Positions 32,890-41,623 of a stretch of 64,000 bases of DNA are shown here, piece after piece. The first letter of the stretch is position 1. The number at the start of each line of letters is the position of its first letter. Source of the DNA: Amycolatopsis balhimycina FH 1894 (GTDB taxonomy: Bacteria > Actinomycetota > Actinomycetes > Mycobacteriales > Pseudonocardiaceae). The DNA is taken from contig NZ_KB913037.1 in assembly GCF_000384295.1 (NCBI RefSeq), positions 1,159,975 to 1,223,974 of the forward strand, written 5' to 3'. The notes beneath the pieces are model-generated. The model was given only the letters and a program-made list of their open reading frames with translations. It searched no databases and was not told the origin of the DNA. A program made the translations under genes and the position numbers.

Positions 32890-33410
32890 TCAGCTTGCGT
32901 TTTCCGCCGCTTTCTTCAGGTGGTTGGGCCAGGCGGCGAGGGATTGGTCGAGGGCGGCCTGCATGAACGGGGTGTCAGCACGAACCCGGTCTCCGTCCCA
33001 GGATTCCTCTGTGCGTACGCGCACCGCGGAACCGGTCACGTCGAAGGTCCACAGGTGGATTCCCGTGATTCCATGGGCTTGCCTTCGATGGCCGGCGCCT
33101 GCGCGAGGCCGGACACCCCCGCTTTGGCGGCGTAGGAGGCTTGTCCGGCGTTGCCGGCGCGGGTCGCCGGAGACGAAGGCGAACAGCACCATGAGTGCCT
33201 CGGTGGCCAGCACGAAGACCTGCGCGGCGCCGGGTGGCGATTGCTGTGCAGGCGGCGGGCACCGCGGCGCCGACCAGAACGCCGAGGGCGCCGTAAAGGC
33301 GGCAAGCGGCGCAATGACGCGCAGGTTCAGGCGATGCCCGCGGCGGGGTTCCGCTTTCCCGGCACGGGCGAACAACAACCCGCCGCCCACAACGCCATGC
33401 CGCCGGCCCC
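32890..33410 (-). pseudogene. Cluster of three gene remnants (SRPBCC, SDR, membrane protein)
   Basis: Minus-strand remnants, none complete. At 32890-33072, GIHLWTFDVTGSAVRVRTEE then DQSLAAWPNHLKKAAE is the C-terminal end of an SRPBCC (polyketide cyclase-like) protein. At about 33087-33175, SSPATRAGNAGQASYAAKAG and VSGLAQAPA is the active-site segment of a short-chain reductase; the YxxxK motif is one residue short (Y-A-A-K). At about 33165-33410, frames with GGLLFARAGKAEPRRG, LNLRVIAPLAAF and FVLATEALMVLFAFVSGD come from a small membrane protein. Several frame changes separate them. They appear to be 3' leftovers of one or more operons. Confidence 0.55.
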
Positions 33411-33412
33411 GA

Positions 33413-34084
33413 TCAGGTGCCGGCGAGAAGCCGGTCGAGCACCCGGTCGAGCCCGAAGACGAACAGCTCGTCGTCCGACCACCCGGCTTCGACGAACCCG
33501 GACGTGCTGAGCGTCGGATAGCGCTCGGCGGAGGCGAGGATGTGCGCGCGGACCTTGGCGATCGCGGCCGGGTCGTCCAGCCGCCGCCAGGTGGCGTCCG
33601 CCATTGCCGCCCCCAGTACGAAGCCCGCGAGCGTCCTGGTGGCGGCGGCCAGCTCCAGCCCGGCCAACCCGGACCGGACGAGCATCGCCTGGATGAACTC
33701 GGTCCGCGCCAGCACGTTGGGTCCGAGCAGCGGACGGCCGAGCAGGGCGGGCGACCAGGGATGGGCGAGCATCGCGGCACGCCAGCCGACGAGCAGCGCC
33801 CGGAGTCCTGACCTGGGCTCCGAGCCGGGCGGGGGCACCGGCACTTCGCCGACGACGTGGTCGAGCGCGAGGTCGAGCAGGTCTTCCTTGGTCGCGACGT
33901 GCCAGTAGAGCGCGGTGGAAGTCACCTCGAGCCGTTCGGCGAGCTTGCGCATCGTCAGCCGTTCCGCTCCCGCCGCGTCGAGTTCGGCGATCGCCGCGGT
34001 GATGATCCGCTCCAGGGTGAGCGGTGTGTTCCGCCTCGGCGGACGCGGCGCCTCGTCCCGCAGCCAGAGGACGTCATCGGTCAT
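33413..34084 (-). CDS. TetR-family repressor of the adjacent efflux operon
   Basis: The 223-aa product begins with a TetR HTH (LERIITAAIAELDAAGAERL then TMRKLAERLEVTSTALYWHV and KEDLLDLALD). The C-terminal domain (GLRALLVGWRAAMLAHPW, then FVLGAAMADATWRRL) resembles the TetR/AcrR class with a TetR_C-like ligand domain. Divergent from an MFS efflux operon with a 92-bp intergenic region full of repeated TAAGT half-sites, the usual arrangement for a drug-responsive repressor. ATG at 34084. It is likely to repress both itself and the efflux operon. Confidence 0.92.
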   Translation of the reverse strand: MTDDVLWLRDEAPRPPRRNTPLTLERIITAAIAELDAAGAERLTMRKLAERLEVTSTALYWHVATKEDLLDLALDHVVGEVPVPPPGSEPRSGLRALLVGWRAAMLAHPWSPALLGRPLLGPNVLARTEFIQAMLVRSGLAGLELAAATRTLAGFVLGAAMADATWRRLDDPAAIAKVRAHILASAERYPTLSTSGFVEAGWSDDELFVFGLDRVLDRLLAGT

Positions 34085-34108
34085 GACCGAGCACCTTACC
34101 CGTCGGCA

Positions 34109-34152
34109 CTTGACTTATCGTCGGTAAGTTAATATAACATTGGTAAGTCAAG
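34109..34152. promoter_or_regulatory. TetR operator region with inverted TAAGTCAAG half-sites
   Basis: CTTGACTTA (34109-34117) is mirrored by TAAGTCAAG (34144-34152), with two further half-site copies between them (CTTATCGTCGGTAAG and GGTAAGT). The AT-rich centre TTAATATAAC probably contains a -10 element. The palindromes sit between the divergent TetR and MFS genes. Confidence 0.6.
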
Positions 34153-34176
34153 CTCGTGAGCGATCGAAGGTCCCCC

Positions 34177-35634
34177 ATGAAATCCGAAGCCGTACCGAAC
34201 CGGTGGCTCGCGCTCGTCGTCCTGAGCCTGGCGCAGCTGACGGTCATCCTGGACTCCACGATCGTCAACATCGCCCTTCCGACCGCCCAGCGCGATCTGG
34301 GGTTTTCCGACGACAACCGCCAATGGGTGGTCACCGGCTACGCCCTCGCGTTCGGCAGCCTCCTGCTGCTGGGCGGCCGCCTCTGCGACCTCTACGGAAG
34401 GAAGCGGCTGTTCATCATCGGGATGATCGGCTTCGCCGCCGCCTCGGCACTGGGCGGCGCCGCGGACGGATTCGGCCTCCTGCTCCTCGCCCGCATCGCC
34501 CAAGGCGCCTTCGCCGCGATCCTCGCCCCCGCCGCGCTGTCCATGGTCTCGGTGACCTTCGCCGACAACGCCGACGAACGCGGCCGCGCCTTCGGCGTCT
34601 TCGGCGCCATCTCCGGCGCCGGCGGCGCACTCGGCCTGCTGCTGGGCGGCGTACTCACCCAAAACCTGTCCTGGCGCTGGTGCCTCTACGTCAACGTCGT
34701 CATCGCCGCCATCGCCATCGCCGGCGCCCTCGTCTTTCTCGTCGACCGCACCCGCCCGGAACGCACCCCGCTCGACCTCGCCGGCACCGCGCTGGCCCTG
34801 CTCGGCCTCTTCGGCATCGTCTACGGCCTCGGCAACGCCGCCACCCGTGGCTGGACCGACCCGTGGACCCTCGGACCGACCACGCTCGGCCTGGTCCTCG
34901 TCATCGCGTTCGTCGTGGTCGAACGCCGCATCCGGGACCCTTTGCTGCCGCTGTCGGTGGTCCTGGACCGCGACCGCGGCGCGTCCTACCTGACGATCGG
35001 GATCTCGGGCACCGGCGGCTTCGCCGTGTTCCTGTTCGTCACGTACTACCTGGCCGACACCCTGAAGTTCACCCCGGTGCAGAGCGGCCTGGCGTTCCTG
35101 CCCATGGTCGTCCTGGTGATGGCGGGCGCGGTGTTCTCCGGCGCGGTGCTGCTCCCCCGCGTCGGACCCCGTCCGATCGTCCCGCTCGGCAGCCTCCTCG
35201 CCGCGGCCGGCATGGTCCTGCTCACCGGCATCGACGCCGGCTCGACCTACACCGGCGGAGTGCTGCCGGCCCTGCTCGTCATCGGCCTCGGTCTCGGCAT
35301 GGTCTTCGGGCCCGGGCAGAACGCCGCCACCAGCGGAGTCCGGCCCCACGAAACCGGGGTGGCGTCCGCGATGGCCAACATCACCCAGCAGGTCGGCGGC
35401 TCGATCGGGCTGGCCGTGTTCAGCTCCCTCGGCGCCACCGCAACGGCCGGTTACCTCGCCGCCCACCCCGCCACCGACCCGGCCACCATCGCCGCGGCGA
35501 CCTTCGCCGGCTACCACTTCGTGTTCTGGATCGCCGCCGCGCTGTTCCTGGGCGGCGCCCTGTTCTCGGCCGTGCTGTTCCGCGGCGGTCCCTTGGCCGT
35601 CGAGCCCGACGCCGAACCCGTCCCCACCCACTGA
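34177..35634 (+). CDS. DHA2-type (14-TM) MFS drug efflux transporter
   Basis: The 485-aa protein has the motif LTVILDSTIVNIALPTAQRD in TM1, WVVTGYALAFGSLLLLGGRL in TM2 and the loop DLYGRKRLFIIG, all typical of the EmrB/QacA family, with about 14 hydrophobic segments. Members export hydrophobic drugs or antibiotics using the proton gradient. The ATG at 34177 is set by GAAGG upstream rather than the in-frame GTG at 34156. First gene of an operon with a PPOX protein and a quinone oxidoreductase; likely repressed by the divergent TetR. Confidence 0.92.
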   Translation: MKSEAVPNRWLALVVLSLAQLTVILDSTIVNIALPTAQRDLGFSDDNRQWVVTGYALAFGSLLLLGGRLCDLYGRKRLFIIGMIGFAAASALGGAADGFGLLLLARIAQGAFAAILAPAALSMVSVTFADNADERGRAFGVFGAISGAGGALGLLLGGVLTQNLSWRWCLYVNVVIAAIAIAGALVFLVDRTRPERTPLDLAGTALALLGLFGIVYGLGNAATRGWTDPWTLGPTTLGLVLVIAFVVVERRIRDPLLPLSVVLDRDRGASYLTIGISGTGGFAVFLFVTYYLADTLKFTPVQSGLAFLPMVVLVMAGAVFSGAVLLPRVGPRPIVPLGSLLAAAGMVLLTGIDAGSTYTGGVLPALLVIGLGLGMVFGPGQNAATSGVRPHETGVASAMANITQQVGGSIGLAVFSSLGATATAGYLAAHPATDPATIAAATFAGYHFVFWIAAALFLGGALFSAVLFRGGPLAVEPDAEPVPTH

Positions 35635-35651
35635 CCGACCCGAGGAGACAC

Positions 35652-36059
35652 GTGTTCACCGAAAAGGAAGTCCAGTACCTCGAGGACCAGCCGCTGTGCC
35701 GGGTGGCGACCGCCCAGCCGGACGGAACCCTCCAGGTCAGCCCGGTCGGCTTCACCTACAACCCCGAAACCGAAACCATCGACCTGATGGGGCTCAACCT
35801 CCGCAAGAGCCGCAGGTTCCGCAACGTCGCCGACAACGGGCGTATCGCACTCGTGATCGACGACGTCCCCAGCACCGACCCCTGGCGAGTCCGCTCCTTG
35901 GAGATCCGCGGCCACGCCGAGGCCCTCACCGACGTCGAAACCCCCGGCCACCACGACGACGCGATGATCCGCGTCCACCCCCGGCGCATCATCGCCATCG
36001 GCGTCGAAGACTGGGACGTCGACTACACGAAGCAAGTTCCCCACAGCCGCAACGTCTGA
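35652..36059 (+). CDS. PPOX-class F420- or flavin-dependent oxidoreductase
   Basis: The 135-aa product is a compact PPOX fold protein: YLEDQPLCRVATAQPDGTLQ, then PVGFTYNPETETIDLMG, LRKSRRFRNVADNGRIALVI and RSLEIRGHAEAL. These match short actinobacterial PPOX proteins annotated as F420-dependent. GTG start with GAGGAG upstream, 17 bp after the MFS gene and 15 bp before the quinone reductase. The pairing with efflux and quinone reduction suggests detoxification of a redox-active compound. Confidence 0.85.
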   Translation: MFTEKEVQYLEDQPLCRVATAQPDGTLQVSPVGFTYNPETETIDLMGLNLRKSRRFRNVADNGRIALVIDDVPSTDPWRVRSLEIRGHAEALTDVETPGHHDDAMIRVHPRRIIAIGVEDWDVDYTKQVPHSRNV

Positions 36060-36074
36060 CAGGAGACGATCACC

Positions 36075-36989
36075 GTGAAAGCAGTGCAGTTCAAGCAGTA
36101 CGGCGGTCCCGAAGTCCTCGAGCTCGTGGACCTGCACGATCCGCACCCCGGCCCCGGCCAGGTCCGGATCACCGTCCGGGCGGCCGGGATCAGCGCCAGC
36201 GACACGAAGATCCGCCGCGGCGAACTCAGCTTCGGCGCCACCCTCCCCCAGACCACCGGCGCCGACGTCGCCGGCATCGTCGACGAAATCGGTGACGGCG
36301 TCACCGACGTCACCGTCGGCGACCGCGTCTTCGGGATCTCGGACGACCAAGCGGCGGCGGCCGAGTTCGCTTTGCTGAGCTTCCGGGCGAAAATCCCACC
36401 GTCGCTCGGGTTCGTCGACGCCGCCGGCATCCCCGTCGCCCTCGAAACCGCCACCCGCGGCCTCGACCAGCTCCACGTGACCACCGGAACCACCTTGTTC
36501 GTCAACGGCGCCTCCGGCGGGATCGGCACCGCGACCGTCCAGCTCGCCCTTGCCCGCGGCGCACGGGTGATCGGCTCCGCCGGCGCGCGCAACAGCGGCT
36601 TCCTGAGCATGCTGGGCGCGGAACCGGTCATCTACGGGGACGGCATGACCGACCGCGTCCGCGCCCTGGCACCCGACGGCGTCGACGTCGCCCTCGACGT
36701 CGCCGGAAACGGCGTACTACCCGAGCTCATCGCTCTCGCCGGCGGCGACGCGAAGAACGTGATCACCCTCGCCGACTTCGCCGGGGCCGAGCGGCACGGC
36801 GTGCACTTCAGCAACGGCTTCGCCGACGGCAACGCCTTCCACACCCTCGCGACCATCGGCGAACTCATCGAAGCCGGCAAGTTCTGGCTCCCGGTCGAAC
36901 GGACCTTTGCACTCGCCGACATCGCCGAAGCCCACCGCGCCGCCGAAACCGGCCACGTCCGCGGCCGCCTGGTCCTCATCGTCAACTGA
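36075..36989 (+). CDS. Zinc-independent quinone oxidoreductase (MDR family)
   Basis: The 304-aa product is a medium-chain dehydrogenase/reductase of the quinone oxidoreductase type: MKAVQFKQYGGPEVLELVDL start, GHGE-type zinc ligands absent, and the NADPH-binding motif TLFVNGASGGIGTATVQLAL. Ending VRGRLVLIV is typical. It probably reduces quinones or enones with NADPH. GTG start after AGGAG, third gene in the efflux operon. A broken SDR start follows 11 bp after its stop. Confidence 0.9.
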   Translation: MKAVQFKQYGGPEVLELVDLHDPHPGPGQVRITVRAAGISASDTKIRRGELSFGATLPQTTGADVAGIVDEIGDGVTDVTVGDRVFGISDDQAAAAEFALLSFRAKIPPSLGFVDAAGIPVALETATRGLDQLHVTTGTTLFVNGASGGIGTATVQLALARGARVIGSAGARNSGFLSMLGAEPVIYGDGMTDRVRALAPDGVDVALDVAGNGVLPELIALAGGDAKNVITLADFAGAERHGVHFSNGFADGNAFHTLATIGELIEAGKFWLPVERTFALADIAEAHRAAETGHVRGRLVLIVN

Positions 36990-37000
36990 AGGAAATCCCC

Positions 37001-37075
37001 ATGAGCGGCAACGACTCCGCAGTGCGCAACTCACGGGCTCGACCAGCGGGATCGGACGCGAAACCGCCATAAAGC
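37001..37075 (+). pseudogene. 5' remnant of a short-chain dehydrogenase (SDR)
   Basis: An ATG with AAGGA upstream opens MSGNDSAVR; in a shifted frame LTGSTSGIGRETAI follows, the TGxxxGIG cofactor motif of SDRs. Sequence after about 37075 is unrelated. It looks like the fourth gene of the efflux operon, cut off after about 25 codons and frameshifted. Confidence 0.6.
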
Positions 37076-37189
37076 CGACCGAAGACCGTTTCCAGACGCG
37101 ACGGGTCGCGGCTGTTCGATGACACCGCTACTTTGACCTTCGTAGCCGATTCTGAACGCGGCCGACAACCCGACGTCAAGGAGCATTCG

Positions 37190-37360
37190 ATGATCAACAC
37201 CGGCTACTACGCGGGCTGGGGCACTTTGAGCCTCATCAACGCCGGACTCGCTCAGAGCAAGAATCGCAGCGGCCTGCTCTGGTTCCTGCTCTCGCTCCTG
37301 CTCGGTCCCCTCGCGACGTTCCTCATCGTCTTCCTGAGCCCGGCGCCCGCGAAAGCCTGA
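37190..37360 (+). CDS. Small membrane protein, unknown function
   Basis: The 56-aa product starts at an ATG preceded by AAGGAG. It has two likely membrane segments: a short one around YYAGWGTLSLINAGLA and a clear one LLWFLLSLLLGPLATFLIVF, with SKNRSG between and a Pro/Ala tail. Similar tiny proteins with a GLLWFLLSLLLGP pattern are common in bacteria but without known function. Not obviously part of the preceding operon. Confidence 0.65.
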   Translation: MINTGYYAGWGTLSLINAGLAQSKNRSGLLWFLLSLLLGPLATFLIVFLSPAPAKA

Positions 37361-37704
37361 CACGCAGCCCCTTGATAGCTCTCGATAGTGGTATCGGGCG
37401 GGCACTCCCCTCACTGGACTGCCGGGTGCGCCGAACAGCATCCCCCGGCGCAGCGTCGGCCCATTGGGTGAGCGCGAGCACCGCGACGCGCTCCTGCAGG
37501 TCGGCGAGGCCCCGGATGTGGGTGCCCCGGCGGCCACCTCGGCCCCATCCAACGCCCCACGCAGGTCGCCGGCGCCCTCAAGGCACTCCTCGAAGAACAC
37601 TGATACGAAGGCGGAAACCCGCGCCGGGATCTGACCAGGTCCGCTACGACGCCGGCGGAGACCGGAGCCGGTTTTGGGCAAGGAATTGCCTTTCACGAGA
37701 TGTC
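37361..37704. other. Intergenic, possible decayed sequence
   Basis: I see no intact gene. A minus-strand stretch FFEECLEGAGDLRGALDGAE (near 37520-37600) looks protein-derived but leads nowhere, with frame changes on both sides. Confidence 0.4.
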
Positions 37705-38511
37705 TCATTCGGACAGTAGCCGGGCGAAGAAGCCGGTGACCGGCGGTCGTGTTCCCGCTGCGCTGTGGCCGACGCCGGGGACCACGGCCTTCTCCACGGC
37801 CGTGCCGTGGCGGGTCAGGCTTTCGGAGAGCCGGTCGAGCTGTTCCGGCCGGCTGTGGCCGTGGTCGCACATGGCGGCCAGGTCGGCCCGCCCGTCGTCG
37901 TCGCCGCCGATGACGAGCAGCACCGGCACCCGGGCGACCGCGCCGGGATCCACGGTGATCCCGAACCGCTGCCGGGTGTCGCCGATGCCTTCCGGCCAGG
38001 CGAGCGAGTCGTCGAGCAGAGTCACGCCGCCGGGAGCGCCGACCGCGACGGCAGCGACCCGGCCGGGGTGGAGGTAGAGGAAGCGGTGGGCGAACTGGCC
38101 CCCGCCGGAGTGCCCGCACAGCAGCACGGTGCCGATCCGCGCGTTCCACCGGAACCGCACCTGTTCCAGGATGTCCAGCAGCACCAGGTCGAACCGGATG
38201 CCGTGGGCATCGAGGAGCTTGTAGTCGTCGACGTCGTCCGGGTCGTCGATGCCGACCGGGAACAGCGGGACCACCACGATCAGGTCGTGGCGTTCCGCGA
38301 AGGGGATGAACCCCTCGCGCAGCTCGCCGACGCTGCGGCCGGTGCCGTGCACGGCCACCAGGACGGGCAGTTCGGCGTCCGGGGTCCAGCTCGTGGGCAC
38401 GTAGACGCAGTAACTGCAGCGGGGCTCGCCCGGAGCGGCGAAGAAGGGCGAGCGTTTGGTCAGCAACCGTCGGCCGGGGTGGGTGGCAGGCAGGTCCGCG
38501 ACCCGGATCAC
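37705..38511 (-). CDS. Alpha/beta hydrolase, esterase-type
   Basis: The 268-aa product has the alpha/beta-hydrolase core: oxyanion region LVAVHGTGRSVGEL, nucleophile elbow LLCGHSGGGQFAHRFL, an acidic strand VLLVIGGDDDGRADL and a C-terminal His in VPGVGHSAAG. It resembles polyhydroxybutyrate-depolymerase-like or feruloyl-esterase-like small hydrolases without a signal peptide. GTG start overlapping the DUF4387 stop by GTGA. As last gene of the AtuA-like operon it may hydrolyse an ester or thioester formed by that pathway. Confidence 0.85.
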   Translation of the reverse strand: MIRVADLPATHPGRRLLTKRSPFFAAPGEPRCSYCVYVPTSWTPDAELPVLVAVHGTGRSVGELREGFIPFAERHDLIVVVPLFPVGIDDPDDVDDYKLLDAHGIRFDLVLLDILEQVRFRWNARIGTVLLCGHSGGGQFAHRFLYLHPGRVAAVAVGAPGGVTLLDDSLAWPEGIGDTRQRFGITVDPGAVARVPVLLVIGGDDDGRADLAAMCDHGHSRPEQLDRLSESLTRHGTAVEKAVVPGVGHSAAGTRPPVTGFFARLLSE

Positions 38512-38837
38512 GAGACCTCCCCGCGGCGGCCGGCGATCGGCAAGCGAGCGAGAGGGACGTGGTGCTGTCCCGCGTGGACGTCGCGGTCCCGCAGCGAGCC
38601 CTGGCTCACCGGGCGCGGGAAGGAGATCTTCACGACGTCGAGCGCGGGGATCCGGAACAGCCGGACCGACTTCTCCTCGACGCGGTAGAGCTCCGCAATC
38701 ACCCGCTCGTTCACCAAGTCCGCGGCTATCCGGTAGCCCTCGGCGTCGCGCATGAAGAGTTCTATGGTGACCCAGAACGGGCCCGCGTTCTTGGAACGGA
38801 CCTCATGGGCGAGATCCGCAAGGGTCGTCTCAGGCAT
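38508..38837 (-). CDS. DUF4387-family protein (AtuA partner)
   Basis: The 109-aa product matches the DUF4387 pattern: LADLAHEVRSKNAGPFWVTI, then a conserved ELFMRDAEGYRIAADL and FPRPVSQGSLRDRDVHAGQH near the C-terminus. Proteins of this family sit next to or are fused to AtuA-like (DUF1446) proteins and are thought to be subunits of an acyl-CoA-related enzyme in acyclic terpene or acid catabolism. It overlaps the AtuA-like gene by 8 bp and the hydrolase by 4 bp, so all three are coupled. Confidence 0.85.
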   Translation of the reverse strand: MPETTLADLAHEVRSKNAGPFWVTIELFMRDAEGYRIAADLVNERVIAELYRVEEKSVRLFRIPALDVVKISFPRPVSQGSLRDRDVHAGQHHVPLARLPIAGRRGEVS

Positions 38838-40206
38838 GGGTCTTCTCCCCCGGCTCGGTGCGGAACAGCTCGGCGGGATCGGCGCAGTCCACGACGTGGT
38901 TCAGCACGAACTCGTACGCCGCGCCGCGCTCGATCTCGGCGGGCGAGAACGGAAAGGCGAGGCTGGGCAGGTAGTCCATCCCGGGCGTCGGCAGGTGCAG
39001 CATCACCGGGTTGGCGACCTTGGCCACAGCCGTGGCGGTCGTCTGGTCGGGGGCGTTGACGAGCAGCATGACGCCGACCTCGCGCGGCGGCCCGCTTTCG
39101 GGCTCGAGGTCGTCCAATACCGCGTTGTGACCGTAGAGGCGGAGGTCGAAGGCGTACTCATCGTCCGTCAGTCCCAGCGTCTGCCCGACCCGTTGCGTGA
39201 TGATCGTGCGCATCAGCTCCGCCCAGGCGTCGATGCCGGCGAGGATGACCGGGTCCCGGACCGCGGAGAACGACATCGTCTCGTAGCCGGTGATCCGGGC
39301 ACCTTCCAGCTTGATCGTGTACTGCTCGGCGACGTGGAATTCCGACCCCTCGACGCGGACGATCCGGTCGTCGACCGCGGTGTACCGCGCGTCCCGGACG
39401 TCGAGGGTCCCGGCGGGCTCGCGCATTTCGAACGGGTTCACGGACTCGTACAGCATGTGGGCGGCCACCGAGATCGGCGTGCACGACACCGCGGGGTCGA
39501 GCGGCTCGATGGTGAAACCGTGGGCGTCGATGGTGGCGAGGACCCCGCCCGCACGCGGGTTGCTCGTGCACTGGCCGCCGCACTCGATGATCTTCGCTGC
39601 GTGCCACGTGGGCCCGGCGGGCATGCCCTTCATGAGCGGGTACGCGGCCGCCACCGCGGTGTCGGTCGCGCGGCCGGCCAGCACGACCTGGGCACCCGCG
39701 CGCAGCGCCTCGACGATCGGTTCGTGACCCATCGCGCCGACGACGTGCGTGCAGCTTTCCAGGGTCTCGGCGTCGAGCTCCCCCAACGGGGGCAACGGGT
39801 GCACGCGCCCCGCGTCGAGGTACTCCTTCAGGTCGGAGGTGTTCTGCTCGCTGTAGATCCGCGCGACCTTCATGTCCAGGCCTTCCTCCGCCAGCACCCC
39901 GGCGGCGATCCCGGCGACCCAGTCGACGCCGGCGTCGGTCCCGCTCGTGCCGCAGGAACCCACGATCACCGGAATCCCCGCCCCCGCGGCGGCCGTGAAC
40001 AGGCTGCGCAGGTCGCGTGCCACCGCCTTGGCCGTCGTCTTGGCCGTCGCGGCGCCGAGGTAGTAGGGGCCGGAGTCGGTGGACCCGCCGTCAATGCTGA
40101 TGACGTCGGCACCCAGGGCGATGCCGCGCTCGACCGTCGCGTGGTCCCAGCCGGCGCCGAGCATGCCGCTCGGTGCCAGGACGCGCACTGTCTCCATGGT
40201 CCTCAT
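38830..40206 (-). CDS. AtuA-like protein (DUF1446, acyclic terpene utilisation family)
   Basis: The 458-aa product shows the DUF1446/AtuA pattern: VRVLAPSGMLGAGWDHATVE, then DVISIDGGSTDSGPYYLG, IPVIVGSCGTSGTDAGVDWV, AQVVLAGRATDTAVAAAYPL and ECGGQCTSNPRAGGVLATI. Such proteins occur in citronellol/geraniol breakdown (Pseudomonas AtuA) and in related uncharacterised acid-degradation operons. The ATG at 40206 overlaps the stop of a 39-codon remnant by ATGA; an ATG three codons later is an alternative. With DUF4387, a hydrolase, an MFS permease and a GntR regulator it forms a likely catabolic operon for an organic acid or isoprenoid. Confidence 0.88.
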   Translation of the reverse strand: MRTMETVRVLAPSGMLGAGWDHATVERGIALGADVISIDGGSTDSGPYYLGAATAKTTAKAVARDLRSLFTAAAGAGIPVIVGSCGTSGTDAGVDWVAGIAAGVLAEEGLDMKVARIYSEQNTSDLKEYLDAGRVHPLPPLGELDAETLESCTHVVGAMGHEPIVEALRAGAQVVLAGRATDTAVAAAYPLMKGMPAGPTWHAAKIIECGGQCTSNPRAGGVLATIDAHGFTIEPLDPAVSCTPISVAAHMLYESVNPFEMREPAGTLDVRDARYTAVDDRIVRVEGSEFHVAEQYTIKLEGARITGYETMSFSAVRDPVILAGIDAWAELMRTIITQRVGQTLGLTDDEYAFDLRLYGHNAVLDDLEPESGPPREVGVMLLVNAPDQTTATAVAKVANPVMLHLPTPGMDYLPSLAFPFSPAEIERGAAYEFVLNHVVDCADPAELFRTEPGEKTHA

Positions 40207-40322
40207 TTCTCTCCGTTCACCACGAACCGCGCCCGTCCCGCGAGGGCTGCCGCCGCGGCGAGCGCGTCTTCGTCGACGATGGCGCCGCGGGCGGTGTTGA
40301 CCTGCAGTGCCGTCGGCTTCAT
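40203..40322 (-). pseudogene. 39-aa remnant of a D-2-hydroxyacid dehydrogenase, probable coupling leader
   Basis: The open frame MKPTALQVNTARGAIVDEDA then LAAAAALAGRARFVVNGEK matches the NAD-binding segment of D-isomer 2-hydroxyacid dehydrogenases (MKPGALLVNTARGALVDEAAL). It begins with ATG 10 nt after the MFS stop and its TGA overlaps the AtuA-like ATG (ATGA). So although the parent enzyme is lost, the remnant is placed to be translated and to couple MFS and AtuA-like translation. Confidence 0.6.
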
Positions 40323-40332
40323 CCGCGCCCGT

Positions 40333-41607
40333 TCACAGCGCACGGCTCGCGGACGACCGGCGCTGCAGGGCACTGACGCGCGCGACCGCCACCACGGCCA
40401 GCAGCGCGACGACCGCGACGTGGAGCAGCAGCAGGGACCAGCCGGTCAGGTCGACCAGCCCGCCGACCACGGCCGGGCCGAGGAAGCCGCCTCCCACCCA
40501 GCCGACGGTGTAGAGCCCGGTGTAGGTCCCGACCACGCGGGTGGACGGGGCGAGGTTCCACAGGACGACGACGGCGTTGACCAGGAATGCGGACGCCCCC
40601 GCGGTCGCCACGCAGAGACCGGTGACGACGCCGGCGGGGCTCCGGATCACGGTGGCGAGCACCATGCCGGCCGCGAACACCGTCATCCCGACGGTCATCG
40701 CCCGCAGCCGGCCGAAGCGTTCGGCGAGCCTCGCCACCGGGTAGGCGGCCAGGATGAAGGCCACTCCGCTGGGCAGGGTCAGCCCGCCCGCTTCACCGCG
40801 GGACAGGCGCAGCACTTCCATGCCGTACGGCGTGATCAGCGCCCGTGAGGCGGCCCACGCGCCGCCGAAGAGCAGGATGGCCACGATGAGCAGCAGCCGG
40901 CTGCGATCGCTGTCTCGGACGATGTCGAGCACGGTGTCCCGCACCCGCCCGCCATGTGCTGCCGCGCCGGGCTGTTCGCGTTCCTCGTCGACAGCGCTCC
41001 GGTAGGCCGGGGACCGGCTGTCCCGCACGTTGGCGGCCAGCACGACCAGGGACGCCACCATCAGGATCGCGGGGATCGCGAACGACAGCTTCGGATGGGT
41101 GTCGATCAGGAAGATGCTGATCAGGGCCGCGAACATCACCGTGAGACTCGCCGCGATCTTGACGACCGCGTTCGCCCGGCTGCGCCGCTCGGGCGGGACG
41201 AAGTCCGGGAGCAGGGATTCGGCGATCGGCTTGAACGAGTTCGCGACCAGCGCGTAGCCGAACATCACCACGATCAGCAGCGGCAACGAGGCCGCGACGT
41301 GCGGGATGACGAGGAACAGCAACGCTGCCACGGGCATGCCGACGACGAGGTACGGGATGCGCCGGCCCCACGAGGTGCGGGTGCGGTCCGACCGGTTGCC
41401 CATCCACGGCTGGATGAAGATGCCGAGCACGTTGTCCATCCCCATCAGGAGACCGATCAGCGCGGCACTGCCGATGTGTTCGCGGAGCAGCGGCGGCACC
41501 TGTGAGTCGTAGAGGTTCCACGTCGACTCCTGCGCGAAGACCGCCAGGGCCACGAAGAACGTGACCCGTCCCCTCCGCACGTGCTGTGCGCTCGACGTCG
41601 TCGTCAT
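40333..41607 (-). CDS. MFS transporter (GPH/SLC45-like) of the AtuA-type operon
   Basis: The 424-aa membrane protein has about 12 hydrophobic segments. Motifs are QPWMGNRSDRTRTSWGRRIP (the typical Rxx-GRR loop of sugar-cation or SLC45-like symporters) and RLAERFGRLRAMTVG. First gene of a leftward operon that includes the AtuA-like and DUF4387 proteins, so probably the importer of their substrate. ATG at 41607; divergent from a GntR regulator, with a TGCTATAGCA palindrome between them. Confidence 0.88.
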   Translation of the reverse strand: MTTTSSAQHVRRGRVTFFVALAVFAQESTWNLYDSQVPPLLREHIGSAALIGLLMGMDNVLGIFIQPWMGNRSDRTRTSWGRRIPYLVVGMPVAALLFLVIPHVAASLPLLIVVMFGYALVANSFKPIAESLLPDFVPPERRSRANAVVKIAASLTVMFAALISIFLIDTHPKLSFAIPAILMVASLVVLAANVRDSRSPAYRSAVDEEREQPGAAAHGGRVRDTVLDIVRDSDRSRLLLIVAILLFGGAWAASRALITPYGMEVLRLSRGEAGGLTLPSGVAFILAAYPVARLAERFGRLRAMTVGMTVFAAGMVLATVIRSPAGVVTGLCVATAGASAFLVNAVVVLWNLAPSTRVVGTYTGLYTVGWVGGGFLGPAVVGGLVDLTGWSLLLLHVAVVALLAVVAVARVSALQRRSSASRAL

Positions 41608-41623
41608 GCCGCCAAGCTACTTG

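Noticed and set aside
34129..35631. 500-aa minus-strand open frame opposite the DHA2 MFS gene
   Set aside because: Composition is acidic/Gly-rich without domains, while the plus strand encodes a clear 14-TM transporter.
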